Shown one piece after another: positions 19,801-29,061 of a stretch of DNA of 64,000 nt; positions within the stretch are counted from its first letter, which is position 1, and every line of letters starts with the position of its first letter. Origin of the DNA: Chloroflexota bacterium (lineage in GTDB: Bacteria; Chloroflexota; Anaerolineae; 4572-78; J111); assembly GCA_016860845.1 (NCBI GenBank), contig BOKF01000037.1, forward strand, positions 18,895 through 82,894, written 5' to 3'. Position numbers and translations under genes: made by a program. The notes beneath the pieces are model-generated. The model saw only the letters and a list, made by a program, of their open reading frames with translations, was not told the DNA's origin and searched no databases.

Positions 19801-22800
19801 CGGCGGCCAATCTGACAGGCTCCAGCCTCATTACCATAACCGTCAGCGATGGCGTGAATATCTCCTCGGACTCCTTTAGTCTCACTGTCAATGCTGTCAA
19901 TGACCTTCCAACTATTTCAACGATCCCCAATCAGTCCATTCCTGAAGATGTCACCCTGGGTCCTATTAGTTTTGTGGTAGAAGATGTAGAAACCCCGGTC
20001 GATAATTTAATTTTGTCGACCAGTTCCTCCAATCCCACGCTAGTTCCCAGTGGGAACATTGTCTTGGGCGAGAGTGGGGCCGACCGGACAGTAACGATTA
20101 CTCCGGCGCCTAATCAAAGCGGTACGACGACCATTACGATTACAGTCGATGACGGGACAGGCAGCATGAACAGAACCTTTACCCTGACTGTTAATGCCGT
20201 AAATGATCTACCGACCATTTCCCCAGTCGCCGATCAGATTACCAATGAGGATACGCCCGTTGGACCGATAGGTTTTGTCGTTGGAGACGTCGAAACACCA
20301 GCGGCTAACCTAACCTTATCAGGCAGTTCCTCCGATCCCATGCTGGTTCCTGCCAGTAATATCGTCTTTGGAGGTAGCGGTGCCAACCGGACGCTAAGCG
20401 TCACTCCGGCGCCTAACCAGTTCAGCAGCGCCGTTATTACGCTAACAGTCAGCGACGGAACAGTCAGCTCTAACGAAACCTTTTTCTTGTCGGTAAATGC
20501 CGTGAGCGATGCCCCGACGATTACCAACATTCCCAATCAAGCGACCAGCGAAGATGTAGCTGCTGGGCCGATTAGTTTCACCATCGGCGATGTGGAGACA
20601 CCAGCCGACAGCCTGATCCTGAGTGGCAGTTCGTCGGACCCTGGTCTGATACCTAACGGCAACATCGTTTTTGGGGGAAGTGGGATAAATCGGACGGTAA
20701 TCATCACCCCGGCGTCCAATTTGTACGGGAGCGCCCTAATCACCCTGATAGTCAATGATGGAATGGAGACGGCGACCGATACTTTTATTTTGACTGTCAA
20801 TTCCGTGAATGATCTACCTACTCTTTCAGCCATCGCCGACCAGATTACGAACGAAGATGTGCCGGTTGGGCCGATTAGTTTTGTCGTCGGCGATGTAGAA
20901 ACACCCACCGCCAACCTGACCTTGTCGGGCCTGTCCTCCGATCCCCTCCTGGTTCCCGACGCCAATATTGTCTTTGCTGGAGGTGGGGCCAGTCGCACCG
21001 TAACAATTACCCCGGCCCCCAACCAGTTTGGCAGCGTCGCCATTACTCTAAATGTCAGCGATGGGGTGGGTAGTTTCAGCCGCTCCTTCCAAATGACGAT
21101 TAATGGTATCAACGATCCGCCGACCATAACGAATATTCCCAACCAGGTGACCGACGAGGACATCCCGGCAGGCCCGATCAGTTTCATCCTCGGCGATGCG
21201 GAGACCCCTGCTGCCAGCCTGACCCTATCGGCAATTTCTTCTGATCCCAGCCTGGTGCCCGTGACCAATACTATCTTCGCTGGGAATGGAGTTAACCGAA
21301 CTGTGTCGGTGACGCCAGCGACCAATATGTATGGTAGCGCCACTATCACTGTCACAGTCCGCGATGGACTCCTCGCCAGTTCCAGCGACTCTTTTGTGCT
21401 TATGGTGGATGCCGTAAACGACCCGCCAACTATTTCACCCATCCCCGACCAGACCACGATCTACAGTACTGCCAAGGGCCCCCTCAGCTTTACCCTCAAC
21501 GACGTGGAAACACCGGTGAACAACCTGACCATGGCGACCAATTCGTCAAACTCGGCTCTGGTGCCAAACGCCAATATTGTTCTTGCCGGCAGTGGCCCTA
21601 CCCGGACGGTTACTATTACCCCGGCGACCAATGTCTCCGGTACTTTGACCATTACCATAAGCGCAAACGATGGAACAGCGACTACGACCGAGGCTTTCAA
21701 CCTGACTATCAATCCCCCCTGGTTTGATAGCGATGGGGATGGTATTCCCGATGTGGTGGAAGGTACTGGGGATGCCGACGGCGACGGCGTGCCCAATTAC
21801 CTGGATGAGGACTCCGACGGCGACGGTATCCCCGATGCCGAAGAGGGTACAGGCGACCCTGATGGCGACGGTATGCCTAATTTTCTGGATGAGGATTCCG
21901 ACGGCGATGGCATTCCTGATGCCGAAGAAGGTACGGATGACTCGGATGGCGACAGTATACCTGATTATGTGGATAGTGATATACGACTGGCTATTACCGC
22001 TACCGAGCCTACCCAGACCACTGGCTTGGTCTCCACGACTCTAACGATTAGCGGCACCGGCTTTTTGAGCCCCACGCAGGTCAAGGTTGGTTCTTTTACC
22101 CTCCCAATGGTCACCTTCGTGAGCACACAGACGCTTCGAGGTATCCTGCCAGCGAGCAGCTTGCCCGATGGTCTTTATGACATTACCGTGACCCGGTCAG
22201 ATGGAGCAAGTTTCACCAAACCGTGTGCATTAATTTTTGGAACCTTGCCTCCAGTCCAGGTGACGGCGATTAATCCCTCCCAAACGAGCACCGGTCCCGC
22301 TACCGTAACTATTACCGGCAACGGGTTTGTTCCGATCACCCAGGTTAGTCTGGATAGTATTGTTTTAACCAACGTAGTTTTTATAAGTCCCACTACACTC
22401 CAAGTCACCATTCCCGCTAATTTGCCCAAGGGTACTTACGATGTCAATGTGAGCAACCCTGATGGCCAGAGCGATGTATTAGATGAAGCCTTTACTGTCA
22501 CAGGTGCCCAACGATATGTTTATTTGCCGCTTATTATCCGTGCTGGGGATAGCGGGGATCCTGATTTAATTATCCAGAGTATCAGCGCCTCACCGACGGG
22601 TATCCAGGTGGTGATCAAAAATATCGGCGTAGGTCCGGTTACCACCGACCAGGAATTCTGGGTGGATGTCTACCTCAACCCCGACAAAACACCCACCAGC
22701 GTGAACGAAATCTGGGAGAAAGTTTCCAGCCAGGGCTTAGTCTGGGGTGTAACAGCGGCGGCGCTGCCGTTAGACCCGGGCGAAACATTGACCTTGACCA

Positions 22801-23054
22801 GTGGCGATACCTATTACTGGCCATCCTTGAGTCAGTGGCGCATGCCTATCCAGGCAGGCACCCTCATCTACGCTCAAGTAGACTCGGCCCATATCAATAC
22901 TAGTTATGGCGGGGTCTTGGAAAGCCATGAAAAGACCAATCAATTTTACAACAACATCAGCGGTCCTGTCGTAACCACGGCTGACCTAGCTTTAGCTATG
23001 GAAAATAAAACTACTGCGACGAGCCGCCACCGCCTGCCTCCTCGTCCCCAATAA
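16890..23054 (+). CDS. Giant surface protein with SBBP, cadherin-like, TSP3, IPT/TIG and CARDB-type domains
   Basis: 2054 residues. A signal peptide ([20 protein letters not shown], cleavage near SHA) leads into the domain common before SBBP repeats ([18 protein letters not shown]...). About residues 250-700 hold seven to eight SBBP beta-propeller repeats with the core [11 protein letters not shown]...FVTKLN. Nine cadherin-like repeats of about 101 residues follow (about 700-1610), then DxDxDG calcium motifs (1611-1695), two IPT/TIG-like domains (1700-1870), YVYLPLIIR at about 1877-1885, and a CARDB-like domain to about 2025. The C-terminus is short and basic. No transmembrane anchor is seen. 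Likely a very long adhesin or sheath fibre. The start overlaps the preceding stop. Confidence 0.85.
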   Translation: MKSLMLRILLSITLLSLAVSISHATPSGSTSLQHDEIVAGYGALPLYFEPNQGQTNPQAKFISRGVGYTLFLTSTGLTLALDGGHPSREELATKSVINMSLAGANPTPLMVGLDAQPSQSNYFMGPDPQSWYRHIPLFSRVQYQQIYPGIDLVLYGNQRQLEYDFVVAPGAAPQQIGMTFEGVKKLEIDEVGNVLVHLPNGEQIQINTPLIYQEIGGGRRLVEGGYTLTGQELRFRLGDYDPVFPLIIDPLLLYSTYLGGSGDELGNDIVIDSLGNSYITGSTSSIDFPIKAGAYTNSSGGNDVFVTKLNAAGTNIVYSTYLGGSGEDFGYSLVLDSSNNVYVTGETQSMNFPTTAGALDTSHGNVDSDVFVAKLDANGANLVYSTYLGNSGDEKGYGIDLDSSRNAFVTGLTYSAAFSTTVGAYDTTYNGQGDAFVTRLNASGSALLYSTFLGGAELDEGRDIVVVGGNAFVAGSTASMTFPATVSAFDSSRNGGSDAFVSKLNTTGSGLLFSSFLGGSADDFGYGLAVDVSGNAYVTGETSSTNMPVSGGAYDPTYNGSNDAFMTKLDASGANLLYGTYLGGSGVDKGLGLDLDSNNNASVAGSTSSVNFPTTPGAYDTLYANNDVFVTRLNETGTGLLYSTFIGGSNTEAPRGIAIDGTGNGFITGHTYGGFPTTGGAYDTTPSTPRDGFVVKLSLMNNAPLISAIADQSTYEDVPAGPLNFTISDYETPANSLTVTGSSSNLSLIPNTNIVFGGTGGGRTVTLTPVANMVGTATITISVSDGTEATITTFTLTVNPINDVPTITELVDQVTNEDIPVGSINFTVNDVETDPASLTLSATSSNPTLVPTSNIVFGGSGPNRTVTITPAPDQFGSTTITISASDGTDSSSDSFVLTVNPVNDAPTISDLANQVTNEDVAVGPVSFVVGDVETPAANLTLSASSANSSLIPVANIVFSGSGALRRVTITPAANLTGSSLITITVSDGVNISSDSFSLTVNAVNDLPTISTIPNQSIPEDVTLGPISFVVEDVETPVDNLILSTSSSNPTLVPSGNIVLGESGADRTVTITPAPNQSGTTTITITVDDGTGSMNRTFTLTVNAVNDLPTISPVADQITNEDTPVGPIGFVVGDVETPAANLTLSGSSSDPMLVPASNIVFGGSGANRTLSVTPAPNQFSSAVITLTVSDGTVSSNETFFLSVNAVSDAPTITNIPNQATSEDVAAGPISFTIGDVETPADSLILSGSSSDPGLIPNGNIVFGGSGINRTVIITPASNLYGSALITLIVNDGMETATDTFILTVNSVNDLPTLSAIADQITNEDVPVGPISFVVGDVETPTANLTLSGLSSDPLLVPDANIVFAGGGASRTVTITPAPNQFGSVAITLNVSDGVGSFSRSFQMTINGINDPPTITNIPNQVTDEDIPAGPISFILGDAETPAASLTLSAISSDPSLVPVTNTIFAGNGVNRTVSVTPATNMYGSATITVTVRDGLLASSSDSFVLMVDAVNDPPTISPIPDQTTIYSTAKGPLSFTLNDVETPVNNLTMATNSSNSALVPNANIVLAGSGPTRTVTITPATNVSGTLTITISANDGTATTTEAFNLTINPPWFDSDGDGIPDVVEGTGDADGDGVPNYLDEDSDGDGIPDAEEGTGDPDGDGMPNFLDEDSDGDGIPDAEEGTDDSDGDSIPDYVDSDIRLAITATEPTQTTGLVSTTLTISGTGFLSPTQVKVGSFTLPMVTFVSTQTLRGILPASSLPDGLYDITVTRSDGASFTKPCALIFGTLPPVQVTAINPSQTSTGPATVTITGNGFVPITQVSLDSIVLTNVVFISPTTLQVTIPANLPKGTYDVNVSNPDGQSDVLDEAFTVTGAQRYVYLPLIIRAGDSGDPDLIIQSISASPTGIQVVIKNIGVGPVTTDQEFWVDVYLNPDKTPTSVNEIWEKVSSQGLVWGVTAAALPLDPGETLTLTSGDTYYWPSLSQWRMPIQAGTLIYAQVDSAHINTSYGGVLESHEKTNQFYNNISGPVVTTADLALAMENKTTATSRHRLPPRPQ
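18994..21720 (+). repeat. Nine tandem cadherin-like repeats, about 303 bp each
   Basis: Each unit starts near [19 protein letters not shown] and ends with ...TLTVNAVND, with the middle [16 protein letters not shown] and [15 protein letters not shown]. Units differ enough in sequence to be stable but share codons. The ninth unit ([10 protein letters not shown]) has lost the acidic E-D pair found in the other eight. Such arrays usually give rod-like extracellular stalks. Confidence 0.85.
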
Positions 23055-23082
23055 GTTATTTATATTGTTAGGAGAACTGACT

Positions 23083-23739
23083 ATGACGGTTACAACACAT
23101 CGAGGTTATCAATCTCCCAAGATCATTATTCCAGTGAGCGCTCGGAGAAGATCCAAAGGTCTCAAATCTAAGGAGGCCCCTCCCTTACTCCTAAAAAGGC
23201 GTGATTTGGAGCAGGCGGAAGTCAACGAAGCGGCTACCTTCCTGTTACCCGCTCTGGTCGCCAGTTTTAAAGCCGGTCTGGCCGGTGGGGTCAGCGCTAT
23301 CGTTTTGTTGCTATTAGGCCTGGTTCCGGTTGAATTTCTAGCCCTCCTGGTTTTGCCAGGTTTCCTGGTGACATTCCTATCTAGCGGCGCGCTGGCCTGT
23401 ATTTTTGCCGACAAACAGATCAAAAGCATACAGCAAGCTGGCGAGGTGGGCTGGGGTGGCGGTTTCTGGGCCGGTATTCATGCGGGCAATATGAGTATGG
23501 TTATGGCCGCTGCCGGTATTTTCCTGAAGGATTTTGGCCAGGCGGTGACGCTGCAACTTACCCCGTCCTACCTGGAAAGCTGGGGTGTCTACGGCCTGGA
23601 TTCAACGTTTATTGCCCTGGTCGCACGGGTGGGGGCAGCCCTGGTCGTGTATGGGCTTATCGGCGCGCTGGTCGGAGCCCTACTGGGTACCGTTGGGGCA
23701 ATGTTCTGCTATAGCTTGCGCGAAGAGAAAATTTGTTAA
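23083..23739 (+). CDS. Polytopic membrane protein, function unknown
   Basis: 218 residues from ATG with TAGGAG 8 bases upstream (an earlier TTG at 23065 is in frame). A basic N-terminal 50 residues (SARRRSKGLKSKE) is followed by about four hydrophobic segments (near 60-85, 88-110, 133-155 and 175-208), Gly/Ala/Leu rich, e.g. VVYGLIGALVGALLGTVGAM. This layout resembles small Gly-rich membrane proteins of unknown function; no family is recognised. It starts 28 bases after the giant surface protein and is followed 7 bases later by the next gene. Confidence 0.65.
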   Translation: MTVTTHRGYQSPKIIIPVSARRRSKGLKSKEAPPLLLKRRDLEQAEVNEAATFLLPALVASFKAGLAGGVSAIVLLLLGLVPVEFLALLVLPGFLVTFLSSGALACIFADKQIKSIQQAGEVGWGGGFWAGIHAGNMSMVMAAAGIFLKDFGQAVTLQLTPSYLESWGVYGLDSTFIALVARVGAALVVYGLIGALVGALLGTVGAMFCYSLREEKIC

Positions 23740-23746
23740 AGAAAGA

Positions 23747-24529
23747 ATGAGAAAAATCACTTATGCGCTCCAGGCACAACAAAAAAAATTCACTTTACCC
23801 ACGCCGACGGTTCAATACACGACTGATCCCAATCAACCTAGTGCAGAGGTTTTGCGGGGCGCCTTGAGCAATCCAATCTATGCGGGCGTTCCTCCTTTTC
23901 CTCAAGTAGTTTCCGATGAGGTTTGGATCGAAGCCGCGGCAGAATTGATCAAGGAAGATGGAGCAGAGCAGTTTTTGGTGAATATGCTCTATATGTTACG
24001 GGCCAGCATGGCTGAGGTGATGCCATCGACGGCAACCCTTGAAAATAACAATCGCCGGGCGTCTCAGGAAACTGGCCTGGACGATGAGGAAGTGGGAACC
24101 GAGCAGGCCACCCTATTCTGTACGCACGATGGGTTGCCGATAATACCGATGGGCGAAGTCATGACCTGTGCGGGAATGTATCTACTCGATCATCTCCGAG
24201 AATCGCCTGTGACCGATTTACTGACGGAGCCTTTCCTGACGATAGTTTTTAGAAATGGCCACACTTTGCCGCTACTTTGTCCTCTGTGTGGGGACTCTTT
24301 ACATTGGGACGACACAGACGATCTGTTGAATCAACTCAATGGCAAATGGGTCATAAAGGTGGAGTGGCTCGAAGAACCCGAGGAGGGGGATGGAACTGAA
24401 GGGGGAGCATTAGTCCTTGTCTTCAGCTCCTTTGAGGGAGACAAAGAGCCGCTTGCTTTGCCCATCAAGCTTACCTCGATCTACGAACTGACGTGCCCCC
24501 AGGATCAAATCTGGCATTCCCAGGAGTAG
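23747..24529 (+). CDS. Hypothetical protein with a CxxC pair
   Basis: 260 residues from ATG; an upstream open frame reaches back to 23585 inside the membrane-protein gene, but AAAGAA at 23740 and the position just after the previous stop favour 23747. No family recognised. The N-terminal part is polar (PTPTVQYTTDPNQPSAEVLR), the middle helical (WIEAAAELIKEDGAEQFLVN), and LPLLCPLCGDSLHW near residue 180 gives a CxxC that could bind zinc with an earlier Cys (TLFC). It ends 7 bases before an MSC-tagged gene, and is probably co-transcribed with it. Confidence 0.6.
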   Translation: MRKITYALQAQQKKFTLPTPTVQYTTDPNQPSAEVLRGALSNPIYAGVPPFPQVVSDEVWIEAAAELIKEDGAEQFLVNMLYMLRASMAEVMPSTATLENNNRRASQETGLDDEEVGTEQATLFCTHDGLPIIPMGEVMTCAGMYLLDHLRESPVTDLLTEPFLTIVFRNGHTLPLLCPLCGDSLHWDDTDDLLNQLNGKWVIKVEWLEEPEEGDGTEGGALVLVFSSFEGDKEPLALPIKLTSIYELTCPQDQIWHSQE

Positions 24530-24536
24530 CGATAGT

Positions 24537-25319
24537 TTGAGTTGCGAAACCTATTCTCATCGATTTGCGAAGTTCGCCGCCCAGGTGGGGAGCGGAATCC
24601 CAGGCTTGGGTAGTAAATGCGCTTTTTTTGCCGGTAAGGGCAGGGGTTTTATTACGGCGATGTCCAGGCATCGAATTTCGCGAGCAGCCAATGCAGCCAG
24701 GGTTGCGTTAATGAGCGGTTCAGTCGAGCCCGTGACTTTCCTCTTGGGCCAACAAGCTGCGCGAAGAAACGCTTTGCTAGCCAGTGCAGTAAGATTCGGC
24801 ACCATGGTGCAGGTCAGGCGCATGGCCAGAAAGTATCGGTGGGATCAGCAGGAAGCAACATCCTGTCCAGAGGAAGGCTTCAATTTATTGGATGCGCAGC
24901 GCATGACCGAGGAGTTTGGAGGCGCGCAAATGAGTCTCAAATCCCTGGAAGGGGTAGTGGGACCAGGTAGCCAATTCAAACCGGCAGTGAAGCTGGGAGG
25001 CGAAGACGACATCTTTCTGGCCGACAGTCCGCGGGGGCATGTCTACTACGCTATGCCCACCGAAGATACGGCTCAAATTTGGGTGATAATGCCAAAGGAA
25101 GGCTATCAGACCGAATTACAAGAGGTACTAGATGAAGCAACACCTAAATATGTAATTACCGATCTGATAACCGGCGACGAATACGCCACACGCGATCCTT
25201 TACAGGCCCAACAGTTTGCCAGAGCCTTAGGGAGCGATGGGGATTTGCGGCGGATTTGGATAGATGATTTTAGTTGGGACGAAGCGCGGAAACCTGTCCC
25301 GGAAATGTTGTTTGCTTAG
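24537..25319 (+). CDS. MSC-tagged protein, family C (YYDD-type C-terminal domain)
   Basis: 260 residues from TTG (TTG AGT TGC GAA), chosen because translation there gives the tag (MSCETYSHRFAKFAAQVGSG, then IPGLGSKCAFFAGKG). No strong Shine-Dalgarno is visible. After the tag comes a basic helical stretch (RHRISRAANAARVALM). Residues about 120-190 resemble the C-terminal domains of the two tagged genes that follow: a helix with AQRMTEEFG, a segment SLKSLEGVVGPGSQF, then GHVYYAMPTEDTAQIWVIMP. The shared pattern is a short two-strand unit ending in a tyrosine pair and acidic residues. Function unknown. Confidence 0.65.
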   Translation: MSCETYSHRFAKFAAQVGSGIPGLGSKCAFFAGKGRGFITAMSRHRISRAANAARVALMSGSVEPVTFLLGQQAARRNALLASAVRFGTMVQVRRMARKYRWDQQEATSCPEEGFNLLDAQRMTEEFGGAQMSLKSLEGVVGPGSQFKPAVKLGGEDDIFLADSPRGHVYYAMPTEDTAQIWVIMPKEGYQTELQEVLDEATPKYVITDLITGDEYATRDPLQAQQFARALGSDGDLRRIWIDDFSWDEARKPVPEMLFA

Positions 25320-25339
25320 ATTAGAAAGGAACAAGCGGC

Positions 25340-25831
25340 ATGGATGAAAGAATGGTCTCCCATATCACGGACAAATTAGGCGACTTGGCTAAACAGGGCC
25401 AGCTCAGAGTCAGGGGGTATCTTTCCCCAGAGCTTCTCTTTATCACCGAAAGCAATCAACTAAAGGCGCAAACTTTCGCCGGTGTGCCGATTGACGAGAT
25501 ACGTGACTATCTCAAGGGCTATCTCGCGCTGAAAGCCCAGCAAATAAGAGAGGCTTGCTTGGTGATTGATTGTTATACCGAACCGGGGCAAGAGACTACC
25601 CTGAGCGATGTGGTAGTTATTATTCATTGCTCAAAAGACGCAGCGTACAAGGTGGGAATTATTGAGTATGACTCGAACTCGAACCCGGTCATCCAAAAAC
25701 CAATAAACTGGCAGAATATCTATTGGCAGAAGAGTATGCTACCCCTGGCTCGCGAATTATTGGCCTGCCTGGAGGGCGGTATCCCGACTCGGCAGTTCCA
25801 GGTATCCTGGACCGTCCCACCTCTAGTGTAG
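25340..25831 (+). CDS. Hypothetical protein between tagged genes
   Basis: 163 residues, untagged, soluble. The ATG has AAGGAAC upstream; a second ATG four codons later is possible. Composition is that of a globular alpha/beta protein (helix IDEIRDYLKGYLALKAQQIR, strand EACLVIDCY, strand DVVVIIHC). Not recognised. Lies 20 bases after one tagged gene and 13 bases before another, so it belongs to the same transcript and may be a partner or chaperone for a tagged protein; that is only inference. Confidence 0.6.
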   Translation: MDERMVSHITDKLGDLAKQGQLRVRGYLSPELLFITESNQLKAQTFAGVPIDEIRDYLKGYLALKAQQIREACLVIDCYTEPGQETTLSDVVVIIHCSKDAAYKVGIIEYDSNSNPVIQKPINWQNIYWQKSMLPLARELLACLEGGIPTRQFQVSWTVPPLV

Positions 25832-25844
25832 GAGAATTTAAGGG

Positions 25845-27143
25845 ATGTCTTGCGAAAAGAACCAAAATCAGGCGGCCCACGCCGCCGAACAAAGTGGAGG
25901 TATCTCCTCTGTCGTTAGCAAGAACGCTTATTTAACCGGCAAGATTCTGGCGGCAGGCTTGCTGTTTGGCGCAGCCGGCGCAGGAACCGTAGCTGCGATC
26001 CATGGAACCCAAGTAGGAATGGGGCGAATTAAGGCATTTATGGAGCAATGGAAAGCAGAAAGGGCGGAAGCAGCGGCTCGCCGGGAAGAACAAAGAGCCC
26101 AGGCGGGCAGAAGGATTCTGGCCCAGCTAGACGATCTTGACCGCAAGCAGGCCGCCTACGAACTCCAGACCACTTATTTGGGTAAGGCAATTTCCCGGGA
26201 ACAGTTGCTAGAAGTGTTGAATCCCACAAGCGCTTTCCCCAGCAAGAGTTATGAGGATGAGTTGGATGATTTCTTCGGTGATGATTCCTATGGGGATGAA
26301 TTTTATGGTGAACAAGAAGACCTGGGGGCTAATCTAAGAATGGCCACAGGAATGTCAGGCCAGATTATTTACGAGGATACAGGCGATGGGCGGGGGGTCA
26401 TTTTGGCAATTCGCCCTGTACTAGGAAGTGAAGGCACTCTCCACAACCGATTAGCCGCTTACGTTTCTCCTGACCCGGAACCCAAACGTGAGGAATCCGT
26501 ATCGCTCCCGGTCGATGGTAATAGAGTTCAGAAATTAGCTTGGCAAGCCAAGCAATGGACGGGCGAACATGGAGAGGAAATTGGTTATGTGGTAAAGAAC
26601 GCGGTACCCGCTGTAGCTATTGCCATCGGCGGTTATTATCTTCAAAGCCGTCTGCCAGAAGGCAGTACCAGGACTGTCGCTACGTCCTTAATCGGAGCAC
26701 GTACTTCCAAAGCTGCTCTAGGATTCCACTTGGCAAACACCGGGGTTCAAACAATAAAAGGTGTTCAAGCGGTCAGAAGACAACGAGAAAAGGGTCGGCG
26801 TCTGGCCGAAGCGTTACGGCAACCGGAGCGGATGAAAGCCGTGGTGGCGCTCGCACGCGATTATGATGGGGGTCGAGTCTCGCGTCAGAACCTGGAAGGC
26901 CTGATAGGGGGCCAAGCAAGGCAACTGGTGGACAATAGTTGGGTGGTCACAGGACCTCTGGGTACTGTTTATTACGATGATGTAGAGGATGGCCAAGTCT
27001 CGGTCCGGGGTGTCTTACCTGAAGCGGGCAAAGAGTTGCAGTTGCGCAATGGCCTGGAGGCGATTATTCAGAAGTTTCCAGCTGCCTCCACCCAGTCGCG
27101 AGTTACGGCGAAACAAGCAGCTAAGGTAGAAGTTGTGACTTAA
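25845..27143 (+). CDS. MSC-tagged membrane protein, family C
   Basis: 432 residues. Tag: MSCEKNQNQAAHAAEQSGGI, then SSVVSKNAYLTGKI. It is followed directly by a Gly/Ala-rich membrane segment (about 33-55, AAGLLFGAAGAGTVAAIHG) and a charged helix (KAFMEQWKAERAEAAARREE). The protein is a close paralogue of the product of 27518: both have LATGM/ATGELG...YED, a second hydrophobic part near residues 240-300, and the C-terminal unit QPERMKAVVALARDYDGGRV followed by a YYDDVEDG turn. TAGGAG precedes the ATG. The last codons and the stop lie inside the left edge of a repeat array starting near 27134, so the original C-terminus may have been altered by an insertion. Confidence 0.75.
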   Translation: MSCEKNQNQAAHAAEQSGGISSVVSKNAYLTGKILAAGLLFGAAGAGTVAAIHGTQVGMGRIKAFMEQWKAERAEAAARREEQRAQAGRRILAQLDDLDRKQAAYELQTTYLGKAISREQLLEVLNPTSAFPSKSYEDELDDFFGDDSYGDEFYGEQEDLGANLRMATGMSGQIIYEDTGDGRGVILAIRPVLGSEGTLHNRLAAYVSPDPEPKREESVSLPVDGNRVQKLAWQAKQWTGEHGEEIGYVVKNAVPAVAIAIGGYYLQSRLPEGSTRTVATSLIGARTSKAALGFHLANTGVQTIKGVQAVRRQREKGRRLAEALRQPERMKAVVALARDYDGGRVSRQNLEGLIGGQARQLVDNSWVVTGPLGTVYYDDVEDGQVSVRGVLPEAGKELQLRNGLEAIIQKFPAASTQSRVTAKQAAKVEVVT

Positions 27144-27422
27144 ACCATAGTTTGGTCAGGGCATGAAAGCATAGGTTGGCCGATTTTAGTGAATAACAAA
27201 GGTAAGTTGTAAAGATTTTTATGTCTCGTGAAAGCATAGATTGGCCGATTGTCAAAATCGAAAGTATAGCCAGGCCGAAAATTATTGCAGTTTTAGTAGT
27301 GCCCAACGTCATATGAAGTGTTCTAAAGGCGATTCTTACCTAACCTGCCTTACTTATGGAGCGGTTATCGCTTAATCGGCATAAAAACTCGGTGCAACTT
27401 ACTAAAAGCACAGGTTGGCCGG
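27134..27422 (+). repeat. Array of five ~19-bp repeats, probable one end of a Tn7/Mu-like element
   Basis: Copies of the type GAAAGCATAGGTTGGCCGA stand at 27165-27183, 27230-27248, 27260-27278 (GAAAGTATAGCCAGGCCGA) and 27403-27422, with a diverged copy at 27142-27160, all in the same orientation. The array begins with TGTGACTTAAACC at 27134, a TGT such as bounds Tn7-like ends. Spacing is irregular. No inverted partner array is visible before the next gene, so only one end may be left. Alternatives are iterons or an operator array for the tagged gene at 27518. Confidence 0.55.
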
Positions 27423-27517
27423 GGAAAATTGAAAGGATTCCGTGGCCGTTACAGCCAAATTATCATTTTAGTCATAGAAGTTGCTGTTTCCTAAAGGCAA
27501 ACAGGAAGGACTTTAAG

Positions 27518-28762
27518 ATGTCCTGTGAAAAGAACCAAAATCAGACCACCCACGCGGCCGAACAAAGCGGGGGCATCCCCTCCCTGGTCAGCAAAAATGC
27601 CCATTTCACAGGCAAAATCTTCCTGGCAGGATTGCTGGCAGGCGGAGTCGGGGCAGGGGTAGTAGGCGGTATACAGGGTATTAAATGGATGATGGAAAAA
27701 GCCAAAGAAGCCCGGTCCAATGAAGCTGCTCAGAAAGCCGAGGTAGCCAGGAAACTGGTCGCTCTGGTGAAAGATTCTGAGCGCACACAAGCCGCCCTTG
27801 ATCTTCAAATCAGGTATCTGGGTAAAGGGATTAATCTCGAAGGCATCCACCAGGTAGTCGGTTTGGTTGATAAGCCAAATTCTCCGAACAATGAGTATGG
27901 AGATAGACGTCTAAGTGGAAATATGCGGGTAGCAACAGGGGAATTGGGCACAGTAGTTTATGAACGATTGGGGCATGGGTTATGCCTTATTCGAGGCATC
28001 CAACCCCATTTGCATACCAGCGTTACCATGCGCAATAGGCTAGCCGCTTATTCGTGTGACGTGGTTGAATCGAAAGACAGCGAGCCTGTTACAGGAGACG
28101 GTGGCGGCAGCGTTACCCCCTTAATTAAAACGTTGAATGAGGCCGGGCAATGGGTGGGGGAGCACAATGAGGAAATTACCGCGGTGGTGGGGACGATTGT
28201 TAGATCCACAAGCTTGGTAGTCGGTGGACATCGGACTGCGGCCACTGTTTTAGGGAGATTGAATAGAGGAAACCCTGGCACAAGCCCATTACAAAATGTC
28301 CTCCTCCTATCCGCACCCTCTCGAGGGAGATTCTCTTTGCCCAACCTTGGGACCATACCCAATAAGAGCTACCTTCTCACAGTCGGACTCGTGGGGGCCA
28401 CGGAGACATTCATCAAACTCCAGGAGATCCGAGACATCAAAGCTGAAGCCCGGCGTTTAGTAGCACAAATCAATCAACCGGAGCGGATTGAGGCAGCAAA
28501 GGCTTTGCCGCGAAACTATGACAATGCGGTGGTATCTCGTGAAAAGCTGGAAAGCTTAATGGGAGCAAAAGCTCGCCTGATATCGGAAAATACCTGGCAG
28601 ATTCAAGATCGCCGAGGCAACATTATCTTTTTTGATAACATAGGCGATGACTCAGCCTGTATCCAGGCAATTATACCGACCATCGGTCAAGAGACCTCTT
28701 TGCAGAAGGGCCTAGAATCGATTGTCCTGAAGCGCCCAAGTGTCCATATCGAGTCCGCTTAA
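27518..28762 (+). CDS. MSC-tagged membrane protein, family C
   Basis: 414 residues from the ATG at 27518 (AGGAAGGA 7 bases upstream); an open frame back to 27356 is non-coding repeat DNA. Tag: MSCEKNQNQTTHAAEQSGGI, then PSLVSKNAHFTGKIF, nearly identical to the product of 25845. A Gly-rich membrane segment (about 33-58, LAGLLAGGVGAGVVGGIQG) follows, then a charged helix. The remainder aligns with 25845: NMRVATGELGTVVYE, TMRNRLAAYSC, a middle hydrophobic part, and the C-terminal QPERIEAAKALPRNYDNAVV...IIFFDNIGDD. The pair arose by tandem duplication, with the repeat array between them. Confidence 0.75.
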   Translation: MSCEKNQNQTTHAAEQSGGIPSLVSKNAHFTGKIFLAGLLAGGVGAGVVGGIQGIKWMMEKAKEARSNEAAQKAEVARKLVALVKDSERTQAALDLQIRYLGKGINLEGIHQVVGLVDKPNSPNNEYGDRRLSGNMRVATGELGTVVYERLGHGLCLIRGIQPHLHTSVTMRNRLAAYSCDVVESKDSEPVTGDGGGSVTPLIKTLNEAGQWVGEHNEEITAVVGTIVRSTSLVVGGHRTAATVLGRLNRGNPGTSPLQNVLLLSAPSRGRFSLPNLGTIPNKSYLLTVGLVGATETFIKLQEIRDIKAEARRLVAQINQPERIEAAKALPRNYDNAVVSREKLESLMGAKARLISENTWQIQDRRGNIIFFDNIGDDSACIQAIIPTIGQETSLQKGLESIVLKRPSVHIESA

Positions 28763-29061
28763 ACAAGAAATTAAGCAGGTCGTTTAGGAGTTCGATATGC
28801 CAACACCTCATCAAGTACATCCACCGGTAAACCCCTAGCCGGGTTTGGCATGCTTACCAACGGGATACAGGGAAAGATGTGAGATTTCCGATGACCGAGA
28901 TTGCCCGGCTTTGCAGTTCTTTCGCCGCTGCGCAACACGCTCAGGATTCATTCCAGCTATTGCCAGAATTAACCACTTAAGTGTCGATTAAGTAGATATC
29001 ACGTAGCAATAATGGTTTTCTTAACGCCCCTCGCAACTTTTATCCTTCGGGTGACGACTGT
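28763..29061 (+). other. Intergenic region with a possible leader ORF and hairpin
   Basis: About 300 bases before the tagged helicase. ATG at 28797 with TTAGGAG upstream opens a 13-codon frame (MPTPHQVHPPVNP, stop at 28838), and the stop region overlaps a hairpin AAACCC-CTAGCC-GGGTTT at 28829-28846, flanked by GCCAA/TTGGC. This resembles a leader-peptide arrangement but could be chance. No promoter stands out, and I see no longer gene. Confidence 0.3.

Noticed and set aside
19076..21796. Long minus-strand ORFs opposite the cadherin-like repeats (up to 306 codons)
   Set aside because: Repeat-driven antisense frames with repetitive low-information sequence.
27134..27422. CRISPR array
   Set aside because: Repeats are degenerate, unequally spaced and only five; no cas genes are near.
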